DNA from: a virus
Strand: one strand, 5' to 3'
DNA length: 44,826 nucleotides
IMG/VR virus record: IMGVR_UViG_3300020207_000050
Coordinates: 1-44,826 of that record
Part shown: positions 1 through 9,900 of the stretch, piece by piece
How positions within the stretch are numbered: position 1 is the stretch's first letter
Layout of the letters: each line of letters starts with the position of its first letter
The notes under the pieces: generated by a model
The model's input: the letters and a program-made list of their open reading frames with translations, nothing else
Databases searched by the model: none
Told to the model about the DNA's origin: nothing
Made by a program: the position numbers and the translations under genes

Positions 1-537
1 AAAGCCGCCCTTTTCAGATTGTTTATCAAGTGCAAGTAAAGGTTCTACAACTCCTTGAATTCTACCTGTTGATGTTAAAGACAAGCCAGGCGGTAGGGTG
101 CCCTCCCCCGGTACTATATAGTATTCTAATATTTGCCCTGCGGCTGTGTCTGCATCTAATGCTAAAAATTGGTAATCTATTATTTGGTTATCTAATACAA
201 ATAGGTTTTCATTTGCTCCTATTGGTAGTAGTCCCGGTTGTGTAATCCAAAAAGGTTCGTCTGGTCCTGTTACGTCTATAGTAAATGTTCTATCTTCAAC
301 AACTGTGCCTAGAGTTGCTCTAAGTACAAATTTAAATGTTTTAGTAATTTCGACTTCAAAAGGTGTACCAACAATTTCTACACCTTCTAATCTGCATCCA
401 GATGGAAGTTTTCCAGCAATTAAAGTAATATTCGCTTGGTTATCTACAGGTAAAATAAAATCACCTGTTTCTAATTTTACTCTTTCTACAAGTGTTCTTA
501 GTTTGTAGTTATTTGGTTGTGTCCAGATACTTGCCAT
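1..537 (-). CDS. Partial virion protein with putative Ig-like (He_PIG) domain
   Basis: This gene starts at an ATG at 537 and runs off the left edge, so only the first 179 residues are visible. The start is supported by an AAGGA Shine-Dalgarno sequence and a late promoter box at 557-564. The visible protein is rich in beta-type sequence. Near residues 145-165 it has the stretch GTLPPGLSLTSTGRIQG, which is the hallmark of putative Ig (He_PIG, cadherin-like) domains in surface adhesins and phage structural proteins. Its neighbours are all virion-type proteins, so a tail or fibre role is likely. The exact function is unknown and the missing C-terminus could change the picture. Confidence 0.8.
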   Translation of the reverse strand, partial: MASIWTQPNNYKLRTLVERVKLETGDFILPVDNQANITLIAGKLPSGCRLEGVEIVGTPFEVEITKTFKFVLRATLGTVVEDRTFTIDVTGPDEPFWITQPGLLPIGANENLFVLDNQIIDYQFLALDADTAAGQILEYYIVPGEGTLPPGLSLTSTGRIQGVVEPLLALDKQSEKGGF

Positions 538-556
538 ATAAAATTCCTTACATAGC

Positions 557-564
557 TATTTATC
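557..564 (-). promoter_or_regulatory. T4-type late promoter box GATAAATA
   Basis: The minus strand reads GATAAATA, 19 nt upstream of the ATG at 537, with AAGGA between box and start. It matches the TATAAATA late promoter recognised by gp55-type phage sigma factors except at the first base. Confidence 0.7.
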
Positions 565-569
565 GGAAT

Positions 570-1259
570 TTACAATGTTGGTAATAGTCCGTTATCCGTG
601 TTTAATAGATTAGGACTTGTAAGCGTACCGTAATCAGCATCTACAAGATCTTTTAAAAAGTCTACAAAATTGTCAGTGTTACTTTCAAAATCACCAAAGT
701 CTAAATTAATGAATAAGTCATTTAGTGTTCTTATGTCAACATCGTATACATTACTTTGTACGTTTGTACCTGTAAGTGTTCCTACATTTAAAATAGCAAA
801 GCCGTTTGCGTTTAGGTTAGCATTTAGGGTTGGATTTGTGTCAGTTTCTAGTGATGCATTTCCGCTAATGGTTACAGAGTTGTTTGATTCGTTTGCCTGC
901 GTAGTTATGCCACTACCGCCCTGTATACGCAAAGTGCCTCTCGCAGGAACAGTTATAGTTCCTGTATCTGCAACTATAGGTCTAGCAGCCAGTGTTGGAT
1001 CTACTGATAATGTTATATCATTAGGATTTGCTGTAACAGTAATGTCGTTTGATCCTACAATGGATTTAAATTCTAAATTATAACCAGTGCGTTGTTTGAA
1101 AACACCGGCACCTGAGCCTAGGTTTTCGCCTTCTGTTTTATCATCAATACGTAGGTCTAAATCCTCAAGACTTCGATTAATTTTGATAAAGGCTTCTCTA
1201 AGGTCATCGCCTGTACCATCGTTTGCAATTCTACCTATGTTTACTAATTCTACTGCCAT
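570..1259 (-). CDS. Fibre-related structural protein with NDGTGD N-terminal motif, 229 aa
   Basis: The start is placed at the ATG at 1259 (MAVELVNIG) rather than an upstream in-frame ATG. It has an AGGA ribosome site, and the upstream extension would cross the divergent promoter. The N-terminus carries IANDGTGDDLREAFIKINRS, closely matching residues 8-27 of the giant 2983-aa protein. Similarity continues weakly through a beta-rich middle and an LNANGFAILNVGTL-type segment typical of phage fibre proteins. No enzymatic motif is visible. It probably belongs to the tail fibre or baseplate periphery, possibly as a short relative of the giant protein's N-terminal domain. Confidence 0.8.
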   Translation of the reverse strand: MAVELVNIGRIANDGTGDDLREAFIKINRSLEDLDLRIDDKTEGENLGSGAGVFKQRTGYNLEFKSIVGSNDITVTANPNDITLSVDPTLAARPIVADTGTITVPARGTLRIQGGSGITTQANESNNSVTISGNASLETDTNPTLNANLNANGFAILNVGTLTGTNVQSNVYDVDIRTLNDLFINLDFGDFESNTDNFVDFLKDLVDADYGTLTSPNLLNTDNGLLPTL

Positions 1260-1282
1260 TGTTGGTTTCCTATCATATATTG

Positions 1283-1290
1283 TATTTATC
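1283..1290 (-). promoter_or_regulatory. Late promoter box GATAAATA (leftward)
   Basis: The minus strand reads GATAAATAC, 23 nt before the ATG at 1259, with AGGA in the leader. It forms one half of a palindrome with the rightward box at 1297-1304. Confidence 0.7.
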
Positions 1291-1296
1291 AAACCT

Positions 1297-1304
1297 GATA
1301 AATA
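1297..1304 (+). promoter_or_regulatory. Late promoter box GATAAATA (rightward)
   Basis: The plus strand reads GATAAATAC, 19 nt before the ATG at 1324, with AAGGAG in the leader. Only 6 bases separate the two 9-base arms of this divergent pair. Confidence 0.7.
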
Positions 1305-1323
1305 CTGTAACAAGGAGTTTTAC

Positions 1324-3591
1324 ATGGCAAGACCATCTTTTAGAAATATAGGACTACGCAGAGATTTAAACCTTTCTGACTTATCTAACAAAGATCAAGC
1401 ACTAAACAATGTGCTAAACAACCTTGTTGTAGGTAGTGATAATAAGGTTTTTACAGGCGGCGATCTAGATGCTATTAAAGGAATAAGCAATAGCACAGTA
1501 ACTAATAGAGATATCGGCCTAATGGCAGGACTTGCTGTAAAAAATACTGTATTAAACGAAGATAACGAACTAGAAGATGTAATAGCATCTCCAGTTATTA
1601 CAGTAAAAAATCAATTAGACACTATTATCGCAACTACTAATGATCCACCATTCTTTAATGGAGGAGACGGTTTAATTGCTAGATTTTATGAAACTGATCA
1701 GATTAGCCAAAATTTAACAAAAAATAGTACAGGTGCTACTATTGTTACAGGAGATCCTACGGTTACTAAGCCTTATTGGAATAATGGTGTTTTTGAATTC
1801 AGTAACAAATTAGACGATACACTCGGTGGTGCAAACGGACTAATACAATGGAGCGGATATTATGTTCCGGATGCAAGTGGACCTAGCACATTTAGTTTTT
1901 CAACAACAGGTTTAGTTATGTTTGAAGTTGCAGATGAATTTGGAGATTTACAAGTAGTTCAAAATACATTTGCAGAAGATAGACCAATTGAACATTTAAG
2001 TGCAATGACAAGCCAAACAGATGTTACAGTAGATCCTATTGATGCAAGAACTGTAGTTATTGGCGACCAAATAATTGCGGCTGTAGATGATCAAGGTACT
2101 CCTATACTCGCAGCTGAAATTAGTAATGGTTTATTTGTAGATGGCGTAGGTAATAGCACAATAACACTTAACCAATCTGTTACAGCACCTGCTGGTTCTA
2201 CATTTACGTATAGCATACAAAATAAAATCGGAAGTGAAAGTTTTAGTTTTATACATACAGAAGCAAATCTTGAAAAATATGTTCCTGTCCAAATCAGATT
2301 AACATATTGGTATGCTTCGGAAAGTGCAAATTATTTTAACAAATTTATTGATTGCAATTTATCTACAAATATTAAAGATAGTGGAGATTGGCCTTACTGG
2401 TATCTCTATCAAGACGTACCAGTAGACTTTGAAGAAGACAGTTTTAAAGGATTTTACGATAAAAGATTACTTGTAGGCGGAGGTACTATTGGACCTGAAG
2501 ATGTAAACTTTAGTACGCAATACGCAAAATGGTTAAGTATTTCACCATTGACTGTTACATATGCGCCACCATTAAGATATGCTGACGCACTTAAAGCAGA
2601 GTATACCTACACGTTAACGCAAGATAGTAACGTTTTAGCAACAACTTCGACAAGCCCATATACTGATAATATAGAGATAGGCAATAAGATAATCACTCCT
2701 GCTCTTACAAAAGGCACTAGCGTTAGTGATATTTCAAGAAATAATATTGTAATTGCTAATGCAACAGCATCGGCGGATGCTACAGTTCCTGTAAGATTTA
2801 TGGATCATAGAGGATTTTTAGATGTACAAGCAGGAACGTCGAATAATTTTAATGTTACTATTACTACCACTGAAGGGTTAAAAGTAGGAACGGTAGTAGT
2901 TGCGGCAAGTAATCCTGCAGGCACAGATTATATAAGAGTTACTAGCATAGTTAGTATTCGTGAATTTACTACAAACATTGCTATGAATTTAAACGGATTA
3001 GAAGAAGTATTTTTCTATGCAGATAAAGGTCTTCTTAACAATAGTTTAGATAATTTTTGTGTAGGAACATTAGGACGAGAACTTACACAAACCGCAACAG
3101 TTGGTTCTAATCAACTAGTTTTAAATGATGTAAATGGATTTGGCCTAAACAATGTTATACAAAGTAGTCCTTACCTACCTGCTGTAGATGAAAATGATCC
3201 TACGACTTTAACTAGAATTACAGCCATAGATACTAACACAAATACAATAACGATTAATAAAACAGTTCAAGCACCGGACGATATGGTTGCTGGTACTACT
3301 GTAGTTATTTGTCCTACTGACACAACACAAAATAAAGAAGCATGTGTTATTCCTTTAAACACAGCGCCACCTTTTGTAGGAACATTAAACGGACTTAGAA
3401 CTACAGATGGTCTAGGTGCTACAGTTGGACTACAAATGATTAATGGTAACAGTGTGTTAAAGGTAAGAGATCTTGTTGCTGAAAACTGTAATGTTACACA
3501 ATTAGGAATAGGGGTAACAAATAATTTTGATAGAACTGTTCCTATTACGTTTAATGGTACAGTTTACAAAGTATTAGCATCAACTAGTTAA
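1324..3591 (+). CDS. PA14-like domain structural protein, 755 aa
   Basis: This is the only plus-strand gene in the structural block. The ATG at 1324 has a strong AAGGAG site 7 nt upstream and its own late promoter; the open frame extends upstream, but only through the divergent promoter and the neighbouring gene. Residues about 115-260 resemble a PA14-type sugar-binding beta-barrel: GGDGLIARFYE, then WSGYYVPDASGPSTFSF, then a FIHTEANLEKYVPVQIRLTYW segment. The remainder is beta-rich with repeated TITLNQ/TITINK-type strands. The C-terminus ends FNGTVYKVLASTS, like the ends of neighbouring virion proteins. An adhesin or fibre role is likely. The last 12 bases overlap the end of the convergent 334-aa gene. 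Confidence 0.85.
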   Translation: MARPSFRNIGLRRDLNLSDLSNKDQALNNVLNNLVVGSDNKVFTGGDLDAIKGISNSTVTNRDIGLMAGLAVKNTVLNEDNELEDVIASPVITVKNQLDTIIATTNDPPFFNGGDGLIARFYETDQISQNLTKNSTGATIVTGDPTVTKPYWNNGVFEFSNKLDDTLGGANGLIQWSGYYVPDASGPSTFSFSTTGLVMFEVADEFGDLQVVQNTFAEDRPIEHLSAMTSQTDVTVDPIDARTVVIGDQIIAAVDDQGTPILAAEISNGLFVDGVGNSTITLNQSVTAPAGSTFTYSIQNKIGSESFSFIHTEANLEKYVPVQIRLTYWYASESANYFNKFIDCNLSTNIKDSGDWPYWYLYQDVPVDFEEDSFKGFYDKRLLVGGGTIGPEDVNFSTQYAKWLSISPLTVTYAPPLRYADALKAEYTYTLTQDSNVLATTSTSPYTDNIEIGNKIITPALTKGTSVSDISRNNIVIANATASADATVPVRFMDHRGFLDVQAGTSNNFNVTITTTEGLKVGTVVVAASNPAGTDYIRVTSIVSIREFTTNIAMNLNGLEEVFFYADKGLLNNSLDNFCVGTLGRELTQTATVGSNQLVLNDVNGFGLNNVIQSSPYLPAVDENDPTTLTRITAIDTNTNTITINKTVQAPDDMVAGTTVVICPTDTTQNKEACVIPLNTAPPFVGTLNGLRTTDGLGATVGLQMINGNSVLKVRDLVAENCNVTQLGIGVTNNFDRTVPITFNGTVYKVLASTS

Positions 3592-4584
3592 ACACAAATA
3601 GTAGTCAATACCATCAATCTTTACTTTTGCTTTATGTGTAAAAGTTGTATTGTTTACAGTTCCACTTTCTGTTATAGGTGTAACACCGTCAACTAATATA
3701 CCATTGTTTAATTTAAGATCACCGGTTTGTGCAGAAACGGCGTTAGTTGTTAACTTAGTATTAACACCAGTGCCTGTAACTTCCCAAGGATTAGACGTAT
3801 CACTAAATGCTCTAATACGCTGTATATTTGTAACAGGGCTTGATGGATTTGTTATGTAAAGGCCTGGACTAGATGTTATTACGCCTTCTGTAACAATCAT
3901 ATCTGAAGGATCTTCGATACTAAATGTACCCTCCATTTTAAAATCATCATCTGTGGCTACATCTCTATCTTCAACAAATTTTTTGTTTGCTTGATACTTT
4001 GCAATGTCAAGGTATTGATAAATTTCTAGAAATTGATTTGCATACGTGTCTTCAGGTTCAATACCACCCGCTCCTTCCGGATTTTCGCTACCTGTTGAAA
4101 GACCACTACTAAATCCTGCTGTGTCTTCAACAGCACCTAAGTATGTTAAGTTTGATAATACAACGGCGTCTGATCTAACAACTTTAAACCCAGCACTAGG
4201 TGGTGCAAAAGTATATTGTTCTTCTAACTCAACATCAGTTGCAAACCCAAAAGTTTTTTCACCATCACTATCTGCTGCGTAGAGATCGTCTTTTAATACA
4301 TTATCGTTTACATCTAGAATTTTTATAGGGTCACCATTTGTAAAAACAGCACTCCTAGCCGCATTTTTTGCAGGAGTGTCGTTTACTAGTGTAACTAATC
4401 CTGTAATAAAATTGTATTCTAATGCGTCTATTTCTAAAACACTAACGTTTTGGTTATTGTTAATAAACAAACTTATATCGTCTGCAATAGGTGCTTCAGC
4501 AAGGTTATTAAGTAACTGTCTGTCCTGTGTGTTTTCTAATAAGTTAGCGGATTGTAAAAATCCTTGTATACTACTTCCTGCCAT
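3580..4584 (-). CDS. Predicted virion structural protein, 334 aa
   Basis: The ATG at 4584 lies one base after the stop of the LRR gene, so the two are probably co-translated. The protein is acidic and has no cysteine-based or enzymatic motif. Its C-terminal half has fibre-like short beta repeats, and it ends FTHKAKVKIDGIDYYLCLTS. A related THK...INGQTVYLYA stretch occurs inside the LRR protein, and the PA14-like protein ends with a similar sequence. It is probably a tail or fibre component. The specific role is not recognised. Confidence 0.8.
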   Translation of the reverse strand: MAGSSIQGFLQSANLLENTQDRQLLNNLAEAPIADDISLFINNNQNVSVLEIDALEYNFITGLVTLVNDTPAKNAARSAVFTNGDPIKILDVNDNVLKDDLYAADSDGEKTFGFATDVELEEQYTFAPPSAGFKVVRSDAVVLSNLTYLGAVEDTAGFSSGLSTGSENPEGAGGIEPEDTYANQFLEIYQYLDIAKYQANKKFVEDRDVATDDDFKMEGTFSIEDPSDMIVTEGVITSSPGLYITNPSSPVTNIQRIRAFSDTSNPWEVTGTGVNTKLTTNAVSAQTGDLKLNNGILVDGVTPITESGTVNNTTFTHKAKVKIDGIDYYLCLTS

Positions 4585-4585
4585 T

Positions 4586-6970
4586 TTATAACCTCATATT
4601 CCACCCTTTAGATCTAAGGTACTCAATTTGTTCTACAGCGTCACCTGTTGGTGTTGAGGTATTAGCAAGGTTAATGCTTATACCACTACGAGGATTCGCT
4701 TCATAGTTAGCAACTAGATCTGCAACAATATTATTTACCGCTCCAGTTGGTAAGTTAGGATTGTTACTTATATCAAATCTATATAAAGATCTGCAACTTA
4801 CTAATGCACCTGCTACATAATCTGTAAAGTTGTTGTTGTTTAGATAGAAGTCGTAACATAATGTAAGATTATTCATATCTGGAACAGCGCCAGTTATTTG
4901 ATTGTAACTGATAAACAAACGTCTAAGATTAGGTGTTTCAAGTCCGTTAAATGATGTTAATTGATTGCTGTGTACATAGTAGTATTGTAATGCATTGCTT
5001 TGTATAACCGGAATAGCACCACTAAAACTATTTCCATATAAGTGACAATAGTATAATAGTGGATTATTAAAGAAATTAGGCAAAGGACCTGTAAAGTTAT
5101 TTTGTAACATTACGATATAACGTAGGTTCTGCATTGTATTTAAACTAGGAAATGCTCCGCTTACACCTGCATTAAACGATCTAAATACGATACCTATCAT
5201 GCCTGTTGGTTTTTCAAAACAATCAGGGTGCATAGGAGCATTTAACAAACTACTACTTGCTACATGGAAGTAACGCATTGCACTTGCACAGTCGTCAAAC
5301 ACATCGTCATACAAAACGTAGTCTTGTTCTGTGTCAGATCGCCCGCCTCTTAGTCTTGTATACTGAGCTTGTACATAGTAAAGTCTACTGTTACCTGCAA
5401 ATTTAGGTATAGGTCCGTAATAGCCGCTTGAGTATGCATATATTAATCTTAAGTTACCACAGTTAGCAAACTTATAACTTCCGCTCGTTGTAGTAAACAA
5501 ATTAGAATCTGGTGCTATTCCACTACCACTATTATAGTGAGCATAAAATAAATCCATTGAATTTTTATTGGCTAAGTTAGGAACGTTTATACCCGGGTTA
5601 CCACCTATGTTTACATAGTTGATTACAGGACTTAATATTTGGAAGTTATTATCGTATATACTATTGCTATATAAATTAATCTGTCTAAGGTCAGGCAAGT
5701 CTTTTACACTTTGCGGAACAGTATTAAAACTGTTTCTGTACATGTAATAGTTTTGAACTGTATTTGCTACTTCGGGAGTTGAACCAGTTGGATCGTCTGC
5801 ATCTTGATCAAAATAATTAAATGCACCACCTCTGCTGTGTCCGTTTAGATTTAATGTAAGCAAATTTGTTAGTGTTGTTAAGTCTGCTGTAATACTTCCG
5901 TTAAAAGTATTACCAAATCTAATCTCTCTAACAGTGTTTGGTATACGTGCTAATACATCATTATTAAATTTACGTAAATTAGGTTCGTCACCTAGTGTGA
6001 AATTATTTTCACGCACATCTAATAATCTGCAATCGGGCACAAAAGTATTAAAATCTGGAAACGTTTTTATAACATTTCCATTTAGATATAAATTTTGACA
6101 ATTTTCTAGTTGTGCAGCAGGTAATTCACTTATTCCTACTCCTGATAAAGGTAGTGTTAAAATATTATTTGGGTTATGATAAATTTCTATGTTTTTAGAT
6201 GCCGCCCCTGTATCTCTGTATCTTAAGAAACTTCTAGTAGTATTAGAGCCTCCAACATTTTCATACTCCTTTGTTAGGTAGTCAAACTGATTATTAACTA
6301 TTCTCCAACTAACCGCGCCTGCTGTAACAAGTCTCAAGTCACTATCTAAATTACGGAAAAATCCTTCAAATATTAAAGGTATTCCTTTCATAGCATACAG
6401 ATAAACTGTCTGGCCATTTATAGTTGCTTGTATTTTATGAGTAGGTACTTCGGAACTTCTAAATCTAACAAGGTCTGCTGGTTTAAGTATTTCTAATGTT
6501 TGTGTTTCAACAGCACCATCAACTTCTATTTGACTACCATAAAAAATTGGACTAGTATCTGTTGCAGGGCTGTCTGTACTACTCCAACTACTTACACGGC
6601 TTGTGCTTATATCAGCAAACTTTAAAGTAGAATTATCATCGTCTACGTATTGATACTTAATTGCACCTGCACCTAATACACCATTTACAGTTAGATTTCC
6701 TTTTAGTGATTCAGAGGTGCCTGCTGTTTCATCAATGATTGCACTATATTGTAAAGTATCTTGATAAAGTTTTACTAGATATGTTTGGACAGGAACATTA
6801 AGCCCACTTAGAGCTTTTACATCATCTGCTGTAATACCTAAATCGCCAGCTGCTCCTCGTATAACATCAAGGTCGTTAATATCGATGCCAATGTTAGCTA
6901 AAGCCGCTAAAGGATCTGCAACATCTGCAAGACTTCTGTTTACGTTTAGACCGAATTTTATTTCCGCCAT
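4586..6970 (-). CDS. Leucine-rich-repeat virion protein, 794 aa
   Basis: The N-terminal third resembles phage structural proteins, including a THKIQATINGQTVYLYAMKG motif near residues 180-200. From about residue 270 to the C-terminus it is a long irregular array of leucine-rich repeats. Examples are NNFTGPLPNF, GNSFSGAIPVI, LRRLFISYNQITGAVPDM and LNNNNFTDYV, the LxxLxLxxNxxxGxxP style familiar from plant-type LRRs. It sits between adhesin and baseplate-like genes with 0-1 nt gaps, so it is probably on the virion and may bind a host surface ligand. The binding target is unknown. Confidence 0.85.
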   Translation of the reverse strand: MAEIKFGLNVNRSLADVADPLAALANIGIDINDLDVIRGAAGDLGITADDVKALSGLNVPVQTYLVKLYQDTLQYSAIIDETAGTSESLKGNLTVNGVLGAGAIKYQYVDDDNSTLKFADISTSRVSSWSSTDSPATDTSPIFYGSQIEVDGAVETQTLEILKPADLVRFRSSEVPTHKIQATINGQTVYLYAMKGIPLIFEGFFRNLDSDLRLVTAGAVSWRIVNNQFDYLTKEYENVGGSNTTRSFLRYRDTGAASKNIEIYHNPNNILTLPLSGVGISELPAAQLENCQNLYLNGNVIKTFPDFNTFVPDCRLLDVRENNFTLGDEPNLRKFNNDVLARIPNTVREIRFGNTFNGSITADLTTLTNLLTLNLNGHSRGGAFNYFDQDADDPTGSTPEVANTVQNYYMYRNSFNTVPQSVKDLPDLRQINLYSNSIYDNNFQILSPVINYVNIGGNPGINVPNLANKNSMDLFYAHYNSGSGIAPDSNLFTTTSGSYKFANCGNLRLIYAYSSGYYGPIPKFAGNSRLYYVQAQYTRLRGGRSDTEQDYVLYDDVFDDCASAMRYFHVASSSLLNAPMHPDCFEKPTGMIGIVFRSFNAGVSGAFPSLNTMQNLRYIVMLQNNFTGPLPNFFNNPLLYYCHLYGNSFSGAIPVIQSNALQYYYVHSNQLTSFNGLETPNLRRLFISYNQITGAVPDMNNLTLCYDFYLNNNNFTDYVAGALVSCRSLYRFDISNNPNLPTGAVNNIVADLVANYEANPRSGISINLANTSTPTGDAVEQIEYLRSKGWNMRL

Positions 6971-9900
6971 TTAATCTTCCTTCGTTGTAATACTTGCGCT
7001 AACTAAGTTAACATCATTGTTTATAAGACTTCTTGCCGTAACAAATGTTGCTGTTGTATTTAATATTCCCGGAGATATTACAGTCCTATCTGGACCATAA
7101 ACGCTTCCTAAGTCAACAGTATTATTCCTGTTTGGTGAAACATACAATGTGTCTTTAAGTTTACCAGGTCTTAAAGGTTGTGAATTTTGAACATCAACAC
7201 TAGTACTTGCTAGTCTTTCTTTTGGAAGATAGTTTGCAGCAGGAACACCTGCACTTGATCCTCCTGAGAATACAACATCAACACCTGAATCGGTTATCCA
7301 TTCAGGACAAAATGCTCTAGTAGTTCCGTTAATGTTTTCAGTAATAGTAATATTATTCATTCTAGCATTGTCACGCATGAATACTACCAAGTACAAAGGT
7401 TTTGGCTGGAAACTAAAAATTTGCACTTTGTTAACTGATTTTTCTGGGTTACCTGTTATCAGTCTATCAGTAAGTCTTATAGGACTTAGTTGCAATGTAA
7501 ATGCTCCGTTGTTTGGAGCACCGTCTATATCTATATAATATTTTTCAACATCTTCGTTATCAATATAACTCTTTAATTCTGATGTAAATCTAATTCCGCT
7601 TGCTACGCCTGATTCTCCAAACTCACCACCTACTAGCGAAAAGCCGTTTATTATTTCACTCGGCTCTTGATCAAATATTATTATGTCTGAAGGAAGTCCT
7701 GATACTGGATCAGCACTTGCATATGTAACACTAAATTCTAATCTATCTTCTATCTTTACATCTATACCGCTACATATTCCGCTATCTGTACCTTCTGGTC
7801 TTGGTAATCTATAATCAATATCAAACCTAATGCCTAAGGGTGCATCGCCTTCTCTTTCTTCAAAACCGTCTCTATCTCTATAGAGTGAACTATGTGTGAA
7901 CTCTGCATGCAATATGTTTGCTAGGTCTGGCTCTATTTCTGTTATACCATCCTTTGCTAAAAACTTAACTTCATTAACTGGATTACCTAATGCATTTGTT
8001 CTAGTAGAAATTATAGGTTTGTTTTCTGTCACTCCAATTAAGAATTCACAAAACTGTGTGCCTTCTGTAGTTACAGGGTTTAAATAATTACATTCAAATC
8101 CGTCACCTGTAATTGGATATGTTGAACCAGCAATATGATCATAGTAACTTGTAAATCTAACAGCGTCAACTGGTACACTTGCTAAATCAGTAACTACACC
8201 ATTTAGTAAAACTTGCGGATCGATAGTTCCTGTAGAACTTTTCTCGTACAGAGCGTCAAATCCAATTCGTTCAATATTTGCTGTTGATTCACTTGTAATA
8301 GCCGCATAACAACTGTTAATACCAGGAACAATTAATTTACTGTCGTCGTCACGTGTTCTAAAAATAGGATTGCCGTCTGCTGTTCCGCCACTTGCATATG
8401 CTGTAAATCCAGACGTGTCAACAGCATTTGAATAGTCAGCATCTGAATATAATGCAAACTGTGTCGCAGATAAAACATCTATGTAATACTCTTGAAAATT
8501 AACTTCTGTCATACCAACTACATTTTCTAATGTAACTTTTTGTCCAATAAAGAATCCATGATCTGTATCTGTAGTAACAATTCCTGGATTTGCTTGGCTT
8601 ATATTTGCAATGTTTACAGTTGGTTGTGGATTAATTGTTATTTCACTACCTGCACCATTAATATTAACACTTCTAACTATACCATTCTGTGTAGCATGTA
8701 AACTAGGTGCATAGTGATGCCCAAATGCTGGGCACCCGTTAATTTCAACCAATTGCACTTCCGATAGTTGATCACAATCTATTTTCAAATCCACTGGAAA
8801 AACATTTTTCTTATTAGGCTTTTCTACACCGTCACTATTTTTAATTGTACGCTTTGGATAAATCCCCGCAATAGATGTTTGTCTTGCATTATTTACAGTT
8901 TTGTCATCACTAGTATAACTGTAATATTTTCCTGCACTATTATCGCCACCGTCTATATAGCACGAAGCACCATATTTGTAAAGGTACTGTGGTTCTCTAA
9001 TGTTACTTGTGTTTCTAATATCTTGTAGATATCTAAATTTAAAATATGGGTCTTGTAAACAAGGCTCGCCTAATTGGTTTTCAATTGTTAGTGTATGCAT
9101 AAGCACCCAACGTGCATCACCTGTGTCTGTTGGAATATAAGCATAGAACTTAGCACCAATAGCACCATACCAACCAAACTCAATTTTGTACATAGTAACT
9201 TTGGTTGGGTCGAGTAAGTAACCTGATCGACCATTACCATCTAACGCATCGCCGTTGAAAAAATCTCTAGTAATTACTAGTTCATAAAATTCATCTTCTA
9301 CGAAAGGTTCTCTACTAGAAACTACTTGTTGATTGTTTTCATTCATGCCCATTCTTTGTAGAACTTCATTTGGCAATCTAACTGTACTACGTCTTACGAT
9401 ATTAAACTGTGGACCTCTAATCTGAAATACATATTCATCTGTAGGATTTCCGATACCCCACTCAATGATGTTGTCTATACTTGCTTCGTCTCGGCTTGCT
9501 CTAAAACCAAAAGTGTATCCTGATATACGTCCAGGCTGATATCTATATGCTTTTTTACTTTGTAGTAAGCCAAAGTATTGTATATTATCTGTTTGTCCTG
9601 GTCTAGTATTTGTAGCATCATATCCTACAGGAAATTTAATTGGGGTATTAGTATTAGGATCAATAAGCAATCCATCTCGCATGTTCATCCATGCTTGACA
9701 CCAATTTTCAATTAAATCATAGCCTAATTGTTCATCATCAGGATATTCTACATCGCCATCTTGTACAAAGCATATAGCAGGATTTAAAAAGTTTTCTTCT
9801 GCAAATTGTTCATTGGTACCAATATATAAATTATACATATCGTTACCAAGATTAATAAATTGTAAGTATCTATTAAATACAGCCTCGTTGTATCCGCCAT

